In this document: positions 25,546 to 33,821 of the stretch, piece by piece
Numbering within the stretch: the first letter of the stretch is position 1
Layout: each line of letters starts with the position of its first letter
Assembly (NCBI RefSeq): GCF_019890615.1
Contig: NZ_JAINVZ010000003.1
Span: 310,001-374,000, forward strand
Source of the DNA: Streptantibioticus parmotrematis
GTDB lineage: Bacteria > Actinomycetota > Actinomycetes > Streptomycetales > Streptomycetaceae
DNA: 64,000 bases
Direction of reading: 5' to 3'
Notes under the pieces: generated by a model
What the model was told of the DNA's origin: nothing
Database searches by the model: none
What the model saw: only the letters and a program-made list of their open reading frames with translations
Translations under genes and position numbers: made by a program

Positions 25546-25654
25546 GTGAATGAGTCGCGCTCGGGTGCGGGATAAATCCCACCCAGAACCCGCAGGAACA
25601 AAATCCCCCGCGGACCTTGCGGGTTCAAGACCCGAGCGCGACTCGCGAGTTCAC
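25546..25654. other. Structured 109 nt element with a 15 bp perfect outer stem and two inner hairpins
   Basis: The outer arms GAGTCGCGCTCGGGT (25552-25566) and its exact complement (25630-25644) are extended by GTGAA/TTCAC (25546-25550 with 25650-25654). Inside are GGGAT-AA-ATCCC (25569-25580) and AACCCGCA...TGCGGGTT (25587-25594 with 25618-25625). The local sequence (25430-25790) is less GC-rich than neighbouring genes. It could be a structured RNA, a small mobile remnant or a leader of the quinone oxidoreductase gene; none is proven. It lies in the 661-base gap 25324-25984, which has no supported gene. Confidence 0.6.
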
Positions 25655-25689
25655 TATGTCAAAGCTCCCCCGCCACCGCAAGGCCCGAA

Positions 25690-25781
25690 CCGCTTTCTCG
25701 CCCTGCGAGAAAGCGGCGCTCCGTTATGTCCGAATGCGGCGACTTCCCGCTCGACGCGCTTTCTCGCAGGGCGAGAAACGG
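25690..25781. repeat. Two copies of one hairpin in opposite orientation
   Basis: Copy 1 (25690-25716) is CGCTTTCTCG-ccctg-CGAGAAAGCG with a perfect 11 bp stem. Copy 2 (25757-25781) is CGCTTTCTCG-caggg-CGAGAAACGG, that is, the reverse complement of copy 1 with a small change. They are 40 bases apart, upstream of the oxidoreductase gene. Confidence 0.75.
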
Positions 25782-25984
25782 TAATGCGGAACGAGGTTCC
25801 GTGGCACTCGGCGCGGCTGCGCCAGGATCGCGTACCCGGGAACGGCGAATGTCATACGCTGTCGTCGGCAGGACTCCGGCGGGTGTCCGCGGCGCCTCTC
25901 GCGGCGGGCGGACGATCCTCACGGGGACGCAGGGAATTCGGCCGGCCAGGACGGTCGAGGCAGTCAAGGCAGTCGAGGAGAAGA

Positions 25985-26932
25985 ATGCGCGCGATCACCA
26001 TGCGTGAGTTCGGCGGGCCCGAGGTGCTCGAACTCGCGGAGGTCCCCGACCCCGAGCCCCGGGGAGGCCACCTCCTGGTGAACGTGACCCGCGCCGGGGT
26101 CAACTACGCCGACGTCCACGTGCGCGGCAACACCTATCTGGCCCCGGTCGAGCTGCCGTACATCCCCGGCAACGAGATCGTCGGCACCACCGAGGACGGC
26201 CGCCGGGTCGTCGCCCTCACCCGGGGCGGCGGCTACGCGGAGAAGACCCTCGTCCACCGCAGGGTGGCGTTCGACGTGCCGGACGACATCACCGACGAGC
26301 AGGCGGTCGCGCTCGCCCTCCAGGGCAACAGCGCCTGGCACCTGCTGTTCGGCGCGGCCCAGGTGACCGCGGGGCAGACCGTGCTGATCCCGGCGGCGGG
26401 CGGGGGGCTCGGGTCGCTCGCGGTGCAGCTGGCCAAGCAGGCGGGCGCCCGGGTGGTCGCGATGGCGGGCACCGAGGCCAAGCGGCGGCTGGCGGCCGAC
26501 CTCGGCGCCGACGCGGTCGTCGACTCCTCCACGGCCGAAGGCCTGACCGAGCGCGTCCTCGACGCGGCCGGCGGTCCGGTGCCCGCGGCGCTGGAGATGA
26601 CCGGCGGCGCCACGTTCCACGCGACCCTGGCCGCGGTCGCGCCGCGCGGGCGGCTCGCGGTGTACGGCTACGCGTCCGGCGAGGCGGTGGACGTGCCCGT
26701 GCGGCTGCTGATGGAGAAGTCGGTCACCGTCAGCGGCTTCTGGCTGCCGCAGCTGTACACCGACCGCAACGCGCTGCCCACGAGCATGCGGGCGCTCATC
26801 GCGGCGGTGCGCTCCGGCGCGCTGCGCCCGGTGATCGGCGCGACCTACCCGCTGGCCGAGGCCGCGCGGGCGCACCGCGACCTGGCGGACCGCACGGGCA
26901 CGGGGAAGCTGGTGCTCACCACGGCTTCCTGA
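25985..26932 (+). CDS. Zinc-free MDR-family NADPH:quinone oxidoreductase
   Basis: A 315-residue medium-chain reductase. The N-terminal GroES-like domain (MRAITMREFGGPEVLEL, AGVNYADVHVRGNTY, LPYIPGNEIVG) lacks the zinc-binding cysteines of true alcohol dehydrogenases. The Rossmann domain has the QOR signature GQTVLIPAAGGGLGSLAVQLAKQAGARVVAMAG, with GGGLGS as NADPH loop. The ending DLADRTGTGKLVLT is typical. It should reduce quinones or enones with NADPH. GAGGAG precedes the ATG at 25985. The long structured region upstream could regulate it. Confidence 0.92.
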   Translation: MRAITMREFGGPEVLELAEVPDPEPRGGHLLVNVTRAGVNYADVHVRGNTYLAPVELPYIPGNEIVGTTEDGRRVVALTRGGGYAEKTLVHRRVAFDVPDDITDEQAVALALQGNSAWHLLFGAAQVTAGQTVLIPAAGGGLGSLAVQLAKQAGARVVAMAGTEAKRRLAADLGADAVVDSSTAEGLTERVLDAAGGPVPAALEMTGGATFHATLAAVAPRGRLAVYGYASGEAVDVPVRLLMEKSVTVSGFWLPQLYTDRNALPTSMRALIAAVRSGALRPVIGATYPLAEAARAHRDLADRTGTGKLVLTTAS

Positions 26933-26967
26933 GAGCGCGAACGCGCGGGGTGCCGGGCGCCGGGAGA

Positions 26968-27011
26968 CGAGGTACCGGGCGGTCGGTCGCGAGGTACCGG
27001 GCGGCCGGAAT
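26968..27011. repeat. 22 bp tandem duplication in the gap before the IclR gene
   Basis: CGAGGTACCGGGCGG starts at 26968 and again at 26990, a 22-base period, giving two imperfect units. No gene or promoter role is evident. Confidence 0.6.
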
Positions 27012-27132
27012 CGACCGCCCGGTGTCCGGGACGCCCCGCGCCGGGCAGCCCGAGCTTGCGTGCCGCGGTTTCCATGGAAAGCTGTCCCCCTGACCATGTC
27101 ACGTCACCCGAACGAGGGGCGGGCTCACCGCG

Positions 27133-27996
27133 ATGAGCAGGCACAGCAACTCCGGGCACTCCGTGGACACACGGCGCGACGGCCAGGCCTCGCCGGGCGG
27201 CACCAGCCACGCCGAGCGGGTCTTCCGGGTGCAGACCGCCTTCGCCGAACTCGGCGGCCTCTCACACGGCCCCGGTGAGCTGGCCAAAGTGACCGGGCTC
27301 GACGACTCGGCGGTGCACCGCATCCTCCAGTCCGGCGTCTACCAGGGCACGTTCGTGCGGGTGGGCCGGGGTCAGTACCAACTCGGGCTGGCGGCCGCCC
27401 AGTTGGGGCTGCACGCGCTGGCGCGGGGTCCGGAGGGCGACGCGGGCCACGCCGCGTTGCAGGAGCTGCGCACCGCGACCGACGGCGGACTGGCGTTCCT
27501 CTACATGCTCGCGCCCTTCGGCGGCGCGCAGCGGCAGTGCATCGACATGGCGGTCGGCGACTCCGACCTGGTGGAGCTCGGGATGACCCCGCGTGACGTG
27601 CTGTCGGTGACCCGTTCTCTTCGTACCGGTGCCTCCGGGCGAACGATTCTGGCCTATCTTCCGCGCTCCCTCCAGGACCGCGTCATCGCGGAACGCGTCC
27701 CCGAGGAGGCGGGCCCCGGCGTCTACGTGGACGACGACGCGCTGATCGCCTCGCTCGCCGACGTGCGCGACCGCGGCTACGCGCTCGGCCAGCAGGAGTG
27801 CATGGCCGGATGGAACTCCTGCGCCGCGCCCATCATGTGGGACGACTCGATCATGGGAGCCGTCCTGCTGCTCAAGCCGATGCAGGAGATGCCGGTCGCG
27901 CCGCCCGAGGTCGTCGACGCCACGAAGACGGCGGCGGCCCGGCTGAGCCGCCTGGCCAGCGGCCCGTGGCCGTCCTCCGCCGTGCAGTACGCGTAG
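27133..27996 (+). CDS. IclR-family transcriptional regulator
   Basis: A 287-residue protein. A disordered N-terminus (1-25) is followed by a winged HTH (about 28-95; AERVFRVQTAFAELGGL, LAKVTGLDDSAVHRILQSGVYQGTFVRV) and an IclR-type effector domain (about 100-285). The latter includes the conserved hydrophobic segment LRTGASGRTILAYLP, DVRDRGYALGQQECMAGWNSCAAPI and a terminal helix TKTAAARLSRLA. Relatives control catabolic or developmental genes; the ligand is unknown. The start at 27133 has GAGGGGCGGG about 12 bases upstream. It might act on the oxidoreductase gene before it, but no site was identified. Confidence 0.85.
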   Translation: MSRHSNSGHSVDTRRDGQASPGGTSHAERVFRVQTAFAELGGLSHGPGELAKVTGLDDSAVHRILQSGVYQGTFVRVGRGQYQLGLAAAQLGLHALARGPEGDAGHAALQELRTATDGGLAFLYMLAPFGGAQRQCIDMAVGDSDLVELGMTPRDVLSVTRSLRTGASGRTILAYLPRSLQDRVIAERVPEEAGPGVYVDDDALIASLADVRDRGYALGQQECMAGWNSCAAPIMWDDSIMGAVLLLKPMQEMPVAPPEVVDATKTAAARLSRLASGPWPSSAVQYA

Positions 27997-28232
27997 CGGG
28001 GCACCGCGCGCGCCCGGCCCGTCCGCCGCGCGGTCCTGTCCGGGCGTGATACGTCCCGTACCGGGCCCGTGGTCCCTTACGCACGCCCTTCACGCCATCC
28101 CCACCACCCCCGCGCCCCCTTTCACCCAGGCATCACAAAGGCGCCCCCTGCCGTGGTTCCCCCGCCGTTACATTGATCGCCACCTCGCCCGGACCGGGTG
28201 AGGGGAGAAGGACGAGGGAGTACCGGCGGGCC

Positions 28233-29090
28233 ATGGACCATTGCCCTGTCTGCGGCGCTTTCCCAGGTCAGGGACCGGGCTGCCCCGCCTGCGCGACCCA
28301 GGCGTTCCACCCGCGCCCGCAGCCCCCTCAGGCGCCGCTTCCGCGTCCGTACGCGCCGGAGCCGGTGGCCGTCGCCGCGCACGACAGCCGACTGCCCGCC
28401 GACTACACGCGGTTCGAGGCGTACGAGCCGTACGGGGCGGGTCAGGAACCCGCGGGGCCGGGCGCCGGGACGTGGGCGGGCGACGGGGACCCCGCCGTCA
28501 CGACGCTGACCGATGCGCCGAGCCCGCCCGAGCCGCTGCCCGGCGCGACGCCGGTCGATGCCGACAACGACGTGGTCGTGGAATCCGACGCCGGCACGGA
28601 CGCGCCCGGGCCGGGGCACGGGCGGACCGGCCGGGGCGGCCGCCGGGCGCGGCCCAGGCGGCGCGGCCTGAAGGTGGCGCTGGGCATGGCCACCGGATGC
28701 GTGCTCGCCGGGGCGGTGGTGACCGCGCTGCCGGGCGAGTTCGTGCCCACCGGGCAGCGGGCACCGTCCGGCACGCCCGACGCCACCGCGAGCACCGACG
28801 ACGACGGCGGCGCGAGCAGCCTGCCGGGGGCGAACGCCGCTCCGGCGGCCGCCGTCCACCTGCCCTCGACGTCGCCGTCCGGCAGCGCGTCGCCCTCCGC
28901 GAAGACGTCCGCGCCGCCGAGCGCACCGGTGAGCCGGGCGCCCGTCACCACGCCCACCGTGAGGGCGCCGGCTCCGCCGCCGGTCACCAGCGCGCCCGCG
29001 CAGAGCCCGACCGCGCCCGCGAGCACGGCTCCCGCGCCGAGTCCCTCGCAGTCCACGCCGGGTTCGTGCTTCCTGTTCTGGTGCGACTGA
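28233..29090 (+). CDS. SCO2400-like zinc-ribbon, single-TM protein with Pro/Ser/Thr-rich exported tail
   Basis: A 285-residue protein. It opens with a small C4 zinc-ribbon-like motif (CPVCGAF...GCPAC, residues 4-20), as in the Streptomyces SCO2400 family, whose members start with a very similar MDxC motif. An acidic cytoplasmic stretch follows, then a basic stop (RTGRGGRRARPRRRGLK) before one TM helix (ALGMATGCVLAGAVVTAL, about 150-167). The rest is a Pro/Ser/Thr-rich extracellular tail ending in CFLFWCD with two cysteines. Role is unknown; the design suggests a protein spanning the membrane and entering the wall. The ATG at 28233 is preferred over one 20 codons earlier because of the family start. 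Confidence 0.7.
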   Translation: MDHCPVCGAFPGQGPGCPACATQAFHPRPQPPQAPLPRPYAPEPVAVAAHDSRLPADYTRFEAYEPYGAGQEPAGPGAGTWAGDGDPAVTTLTDAPSPPEPLPGATPVDADNDVVVESDAGTDAPGPGHGRTGRGGRRARPRRRGLKVALGMATGCVLAGAVVTALPGEFVPTGQRAPSGTPDATASTDDDGGASSLPGANAAPAAAVHLPSTSPSGSASPSAKTSAPPSAPVSRAPVTTPTVRAPAPPPVTSAPAQSPTAPASTAPAPSPSQSTPGSCFLFWCD

Positions 29091-29096
29091 CGGCTT

Positions 29097-29127
29097 CCGG
29101 TGCGGCTGGCGGCCCGGAGCCGACCGG
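29097..29127. terminator. Hairpin between convergent zinc-ribbon and dodecin genes
   Basis: CCGGT-g-CGGCT (29097-29107) pairs with AGCCGACCGG (29118-29127): ten pairs with one bulged G and a ten-base loop, lying between two converging stop codons. Confidence 0.55.
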
Positions 29128-29129
29128 GT

Positions 29130-29345
29130 TCAGTCGGTGTCCTCCAGGCGGAAGCCGACCTTCAGCCCGACCTGGAAGTGCTCCACCTCGTTGTCCACGA
29201 TCTGCCCGCGTACCTGGGTGATCTCGAACCAGTCGAGGTTGCGCAGCTTGCGGCCCGCGCGCTTGATGCCGTTGCGGATCGCCGCCTCGATGCTGTCGGG
29301 CGAGGTGCCGACGATCTCGGTCACCCGGTAGGTGCGATTGGTCAT
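29130..29345 (-). CDS. Dodecin, flavin-binding dodecamer subunit
   Basis: A 71-residue protein with the complete dodecin fold: MTNRTYRVTEIVGTSPDSIEAAI, then KRAGRKLRNLDWFEITQVRGQI with the flavin-stacking Trp in LDWFE, and HFQVGLKVGFRLED. Dodecins form hollow dodecamers that store or buffer riboflavin/FMN, and in Streptomyces also bind FMN and CoA. GAAGGGA precedes the ATG at 29345. It diverges from the STAND NTPase gene. Length and motif match the family exactly. Confidence 0.95.
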   Translation of the reverse strand: MTNRTYRVTEIVGTSPDSIEAAIRNGIKRAGRKLRNLDWFEITQVRGQIVDNEVEHFQVGLKVGFRLEDTD

Positions 29346-29654
29346 GGTGGTCCCTTCGAGGTCGTCGGAGCGGACGACGTCGCGTGACGGGCCGTGTCCC
29401 ACGCGGCAGGGACGCCCGGCGTGATGACCTGCGAGTCGCCTTCCTTCTCGAGGACGTACTCGGAAAGGGCGGAAGCGGCGCGAACGGCCGCCCGCCCATG
29501 CGACGGATCCTACCGCCGCCCCTGCCCACTCGCCTGTGCGCGGACAGGGGTGCGCGAGGGCCGGGAGTGCGGCGCGTGGTGTGCGCTGCCCTTTGGCCGA
29601 TACGGGCTGGGCCGGAGGCGACCTGCCGTCATCACTCCCGTGGAAGGGAAGGAC
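29346..29654. other. Divergent promoter region, dodecin and STAND genes
   Basis: A 309-base gap between divergent starts. The plus-strand frame of the STAND protein stays open through most of it, but the encoded residues look non-coding and the best ribosome site is at 29643-29652. No clear promoter hexamers were identified. Confidence 0.4.
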
Positions 29655-31874
29655 ATGATGACTGGTGACGCGCGGCGCCGTCGCGACGCGCGAAGGGGGG
29701 CAGGCATGCACGACTCAGGCCATGACGAGGGCATGAACGGCCGGGGCGAGAGCGCGGGGGGTGTCCACAACGACCTGGGCGGCACAGTGGAGGGGACCAG
29801 CGTCCAGGTGGGCGTCGTCCACGGCGGCATTCACCTGGCCGCTTCGACGTCGCGCGCACAACAACCGTGGCAACTTCCGCCCGTGGGCGCTCTGGTGGAC
29901 CGGGTGGCGGATCTGGAGGCCCTGCAGCTGTTCCTGCGCCAGGCAGAAGACGTCGGGGGCCCGGCCTGGGTGGTGATCACCGGGCTGGGAGGTGTGGGCA
30001 AGACGGTGCTCGCCCTGTCATGGCTTCACCGTCTGCGTGGCGACTTTCCCGACGGCCAGTTGTACGTCGACCTCGGCTCGCAGAGCCCGGGCGGCCCGGT
30101 CGCGCCGGCGCAGGCCCTCGGAAGCCTGTTGCGCGGTCTCGGCGTCCCTGCCGCGTCCGTGCCGGGCAACGATGAGGAGCGGATGGCTCTGTACCGGTCG
30201 CTCACGACGCACCGGAAGTTGGTCGTGATGCTCGACGACGCGTTCAGCGCTGCTCAGGTCCGTCCGCTGCTGGCCGGAGGGCGCACGGTGACGGTCGTCA
30301 CCAGCCGCTGGCAGTTACCCGGCTTGGCACTCGACGGATGCTCGGCTCTGCGGCTGGAACCCCTCGAGGTGGGCGCGGCGGTCGCACTGCTGGCAGCCAC
30401 CGTCGGCGAGGACCGCGTCGGCGCGGAACCCGAACAGGCGCGGTGCCTGGTCGGGTTGTGTGCCCAGCTTCCGCTGGCGGTGCGGCTCGTGGGCGCCCGG
30501 CTGGCGAGTCGGCCGGACCGTTCGATCACCGCGATGGTGCGCGTACTGGGTGAGGAGCGAGGCCGTCTGGACGCCCTGGGCCTGCAAGGCGACCACACCG
30601 TCCGGGCGACACTCGATGTCTCCTACGGGGGCCTGCCCCCGCACGCCGGCCGGCTCTACCGTTTGCTCGCCCTGCAGCCCGGAACGGAGTTCGGCCTCTC
30701 CGCGATCCTGTCCGCCACAGGTGACATCGTCCGCCACGACGGACGGACGATGGAGTCGCTGGAAACCCTGCTCGACGCGAACCTGCTTTCCGAGGGAGGC
30801 GACCAGCGCTACCGGTTCCACGACCTCGTGAGGCTGCACGCCACTGTGCGGTCCCGCGAGGAGCCCGCCGGGTCGCGGAGTGCGGCCATTCGGCGGATCT
30901 TCGACTACTACCTGGCGAGTGCCACTCGTGCGGAAGAGGTTCTCGATCCGCATCACCGCTCGCTTCCTCGCGACTTCGGTCCCGGACCCACCGCTTGCGA
31001 GGAGTTCGCCGACGACAGCGCCGCACTGGACTGGCTCGAGCGCGAGTTGCCCAACATGATGGCAGTGGTCGCTCAGGCACATGGACTCGGTCTGCCAAGG
31101 GTGAGCTGGCAACTCGCTGACGCCATGTGGCCACTGTTCACTCGGCGGAAGCACTACGAGCAGTGGCGCGTCGCGCACCGCGAGGGGCTCACAGCGGCCC
31201 GGGAGAGCGGCGATCCGGCAGCCGAGTGCCGCATGCTCACCTCCGGCGGGCTGGGCGAACTCGACACGGGCGGCCATGGACAGGCCCTGGAGATGTTCTC
31301 CGACGCGGCGGAGTTGTTCCGGCGAACCGGTGATCGACTCGGCGTGGCCAGAGCGACGAACTACCGTGGGCTGGCGCTGCTCGGTCTCGGCCGACTCGAC
31401 GAGGCGGCGACAGCCTTCCGGCAGGCGGCAGCGGACTGTCCACGGTACGGCGACGCACGGGCGGGTGGGCTGGCCAGGCTCAACCTGGCCGAGGTGGCCC
31501 TCGCGACCGACGCACACACCGAGGCCGTCGCGCAGGCTTCCACGGCGTATCGGATCCTCGTGGACGAGGGCGACCCGTACAACGCCGCCCGCGCCACCAC
31601 CGTACTCGGACACGCCGCACTGGCACTGGGCCGACTGGACCAGGCCGCGCGGCATTTCACGCAAGGACTCGCCACGCTGCGCCGTGTCGGCGCCCGCTTC
31701 GAAGTGGGCCGCGTGCTCGAAGCCCTCGCGCAACTGGCCGAAGCATGCCATGAGTTGTCGCTGGCCCGGACCCGGTACGAGGAGGCCCTCGCCTGTTACG
31801 AGGAGCTCCGTGTGCCGGCCGCGGAACGGGTCCGTGCCCATCTGGTCCGGCTCGCACAGGCCGGGGACGGGTGA
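29655..31874 (+). CDS. STAND NTPase (NB-ARC) with TPR repeats and N-terminal RHIM/BASS-like motif
   Basis: A 739-residue signalling ATPase. GAAGGGAAGG precedes the ATG pair at 29655/29658; a further ATG at 29706 is possible. Residues 38-60 read HNDLGGTVEGTSVQVGVVHG, with a V-Q-V-G core (50-53) like the RHIM-related amyloid motifs reported in actinobacterial NLR-like proteins. The NB-ARC domain has Walker A GLGGVGKT (110-117), Walker B LVVMLDD (189-195), VTSR (215-218) and QLPLA (271-275). A winged-helix region follows with FHDL (388-391) at the MHD position. TPR-like helices fill about 470-739. Codon 221 is TTA (30315-30317). No catalytic effector domain is fused, so the output partner must be recruited. 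The 3' end overlaps the convergent gene by 79 bases. Confidence 0.88.
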   Translation: MMTGDARRRRDARRGAGMHDSGHDEGMNGRGESAGGVHNDLGGTVEGTSVQVGVVHGGIHLAASTSRAQQPWQLPPVGALVDRVADLEALQLFLRQAEDVGGPAWVVITGLGGVGKTVLALSWLHRLRGDFPDGQLYVDLGSQSPGGPVAPAQALGSLLRGLGVPAASVPGNDEERMALYRSLTTHRKLVVMLDDAFSAAQVRPLLAGGRTVTVVTSRWQLPGLALDGCSALRLEPLEVGAAVALLAATVGEDRVGAEPEQARCLVGLCAQLPLAVRLVGARLASRPDRSITAMVRVLGEERGRLDALGLQGDHTVRATLDVSYGGLPPHAGRLYRLLALQPGTEFGLSAILSATGDIVRHDGRTMESLETLLDANLLSEGGDQRYRFHDLVRLHATVRSREEPAGSRSAAIRRIFDYYLASATRAEEVLDPHHRSLPRDFGPGPTACEEFADDSAALDWLERELPNMMAVVAQAHGLGLPRVSWQLADAMWPLFTRRKHYEQWRVAHREGLTAARESGDPAAECRMLTSGGLGELDTGGHGQALEMFSDAAELFRRTGDRLGVARATNYRGLALLGLGRLDEAATAFRQAAADCPRYGDARAGGLARLNLAEVALATDAHTEAVAQASTAYRILVDEGDPYNAARATTVLGHAALALGRLDQAARHFTQGLATLRRVGARFEVGRVLEALAQLAEACHELSLARTRYEEALACYEELRVPAAERVRAHLVRLAQAGDG

Positions 31875-32368
31875 GGAGGTCCGGGCGGCCGAATTCGTAC
31901 TCCGGTCAGGTGGCCGGGCGGCAGGCCGGCGACGAGCCACGCGTGCAGCAGAGAGGCCCACACGTCGGCCTGCACCGGGCGAAGTCCGGGAACCGTGAAC
32001 CTGAAGGGGGCGCTCCCTCCCGCTGCCGACCCGACACGCCAACGCAGAGCCCCGGGCGTCACCGTGGCCACGACCAGGGCACCCGGCGGAGTGGCGGCGC
32101 CGGGCACCGCCACGACGACGTCGGCGACCGCCGACCACGGGGAAGCCGCAGGCAGCCGTGCCCGGACGAGTTCGTCGGTCACCGGGTGCAGCGTGTCGCA
32201 GGGCATCACGACCACAACGGTGCGAGCGACGGACGTCAGCCCGGGAGCGGCTGGGGTGGACCCGACCACCACCCCCAAGGCTGCGGGTACCCGCCGGTCC
32301 TCAGCGATCAGCCAGGCCGCCAACGGCGGCATGCCGACCGCAGGATCGTGTGAACGCCTCATACGCAC
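31796..32368 (-). CDS. Hypothetical protein upstream-coupled to a GT-B transferase gene
   Basis: About 190 residues from the GTG at 32368 (AAGGGGG nine bases upstream) or the ATG at 32362. It lies 32 bases after the transferase gene on the same strand, so it is probably co-transcribed. Recognisable features are only structural: alternating hydrophobic strands (ALGVVVGSTPA, RTVVVVMPCDTLHPV, DVVVAVPGAATPPGALVVATVTPG) and an aliphatic WASLLHAWLVAGLP segment. No family is recognised. The last 26 codons overlap the STAND gene on the other strand; the end is set only by the first in-frame stop and may be the weakest part of the model. Confidence 0.6.
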   Translation of the reverse strand: MRMRRSHDPAVGMPPLAAWLIAEDRRVPAALGVVVGSTPAAPGLTSVARTVVVVMPCDTLHPVTDELVRARLPAASPWSAVADVVVAVPGAATPPGALVVATVTPGALRWRVGSAAGGSAPFRFTVPGLRPVQADVWASLLHAWLVAGLPPGHLTGVRIRPPGPPHPSPACASRTRWARTRSAAGTRSSS

Positions 32369-32400
32369 CAGGTGCCGCCCCCTTCGCAACGATGGGGAAT

Positions 32401-33657
32401 TCACTGCGGTCCCGCCGACTCCGACCGGCATTCGCTCACCAGGACCGGCAGCCGGGCCGGGAGTGCGACCGGCCGGCACCCTTTGGCCGGCCGCAGACGC
32501 AGCTTGCGGTATAGGAGTGCGCGCATATTGCGGGCGAAGCGGCCCGGGTGGGACGTGATGCGGGCGGCCACTCGCGTGTAGGCGGCGCGCCGTTGGGCTG
32601 AACCGCTCCTGGCGAGCTGCCCGGCGACCGGACGGTCTGCACGCAACCGCGGTGCGACGGCGCCCAGTTCCGCCATGGGCGAGTCGGGGTCCAGATCGAT
32701 GTCGGGGAAGTTGGCCATCAGTACCGGGGCCCCGGCGGCGGTCCCGTACAACGCCGCGGAACCGTGGTCGCTGATCACGTGGTCGGCTGCCACCAGCACG
32801 CCACACCAGTCGGCGTCCTGGCTGACCAGCGCGACCCCGGCACGGCAGAGCGTGGCGAACCAGGCCCGTATCTGCCATTCACCGTGCGCGTTCCACACGT
32901 TGGGGTGCAGCAGCACCGCGATCCGGTACTGCTCGGCGGGCAGCTCCTCGACGAGCCTGTCCAGCAGATCCGGTGACTGCGCGAGCAGGGACCGTGGCCC
33001 CCAGGTGGAGGAGACGACGACCAGCCGCTGGTGGGAGTCGGTGCGCAGAGCCCGGCGGTAGAGCGCCCGCAGGGGCAGGGTGACGCTGATCGAGTCGTAG
33101 CAGGGATCGCCTACGACCGCGGCGGCGGGAAGCGCCTCGGGGCAGCCCCGGGCGAGACGTGCGGCCTCCTCCCGGTGGGCGAGCACGATGGTGTCGGGGA
33201 CCACGGCTCCGTCCCGGACGAGCCACTGACGGCTGAGGCCGTACACACCGCGGTCGGCCGTGGTCCTGGCCCTGCGGCCGTCCGCCACCAGCTTGTTGTG
33301 GCCCGCTCCGTGCGGTAGGACGACCACCGGCGCGTGCAGTTCGTGGATTCCCTCGTGTCCCGAGGCGAGCGCCAGGTCGAAGCGCGTCTCGACCGCTTGG
33401 CGCCACGGCACGACGACCGCCCTGAGCCGCGCCAGGAAGTCCGGGACTCCGTTGCTGAAGACGTCCGGGACCATGGTGAAGACCACCTGGACGCGCAGGT
33501 CCCCCTCCAGCAGACGGACCACGTCGAGCAGTCGCTGTCCGGTCGTGACGGTGTGCACGACCACGAGCACCTTGCGGCAGACGAGCCTGGTGGCCCACCG
33601 TGCGGCATCGAGTCGGACCGGCACCTGTCGCCAGTCTCCGTCGGGTACGAGATTCAT
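32401..33657 (-). CDS. Putative GT-B-fold glycosyl/glycerophosphotransferase-like protein
   Basis: A 418-residue cytoplasmic protein. It resembles CDP-glycerol:glycerophosphotransferase and GT-B enzymes in its second half: LVVVSSTWGPRSLLAQSPDLL, RIAVLLHPNVWNAHG, ADHVISDHGSAALYGTAAGAPVLMANFPD (donor-binding-type loop, with the D-H-G-S-A acid/His cluster). The first half has VVLPHGAGHNKLVADG and DTIVLAHREEAARLA. There is no signal peptide or TM helix. Substrates are unknown; wall teichoic-acid or exopolysaccharide decoration is the natural guess. It sits with the hypothetical gene between two STAND-type regulators and diverges from the SARP gene across a palindrome. Confidence 0.7.
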   Translation of the reverse strand: MNLVPDGDWRQVPVRLDAARWATRLVCRKVLVVVHTVTTGQRLLDVVRLLEGDLRVQVVFTMVPDVFSNGVPDFLARLRAVVVPWRQAVETRFDLALASGHEGIHELHAPVVVLPHGAGHNKLVADGRRARTTADRGVYGLSRQWLVRDGAVVPDTIVLAHREEAARLARGCPEALPAAAVVGDPCYDSISVTLPLRALYRRALRTDSHQRLVVVSSTWGPRSLLAQSPDLLDRLVEELPAEQYRIAVLLHPNVWNAHGEWQIRAWFATLCRAGVALVSQDADWCGVLVAADHVISDHGSAALYGTAAGAPVLMANFPDIDLDPDSPMAELGAVAPRLRADRPVAGQLARSGSAQRRAAYTRVAARITSHPGRFARNMRALLYRKLRLRPAKGCRPVALPARLPVLVSECRSESAGPQ

Positions 33658-33821
33658 ACGGATCCCCCCAGATCGTATGTGCCTTCAACCTTCTGAGGTG
33701 AGAGATGCCCCGGCCGTTGGACGTTCGGCTTGCAGCGTCCTTGCACGGATCCTGCGAACACGCAGCTCTCCGTCGGGCGCAGGCCTCCCGGTCGATCCGG
33801 CTGATCCCCTGCCTTGCCTTC

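Noticed and set aside
25554-25642. Possible tRNA: acceptor-like GTCGCGC/GCGCGAC and T-arm-like GGGTTCAAGACCC
   Set aside because: No five-pair anticodon stem with a seven-base loop can be drawn, the D-arm lacks A14 and the GG pair, and the perfect 15 bp outer stem competes with the tRNA fold.
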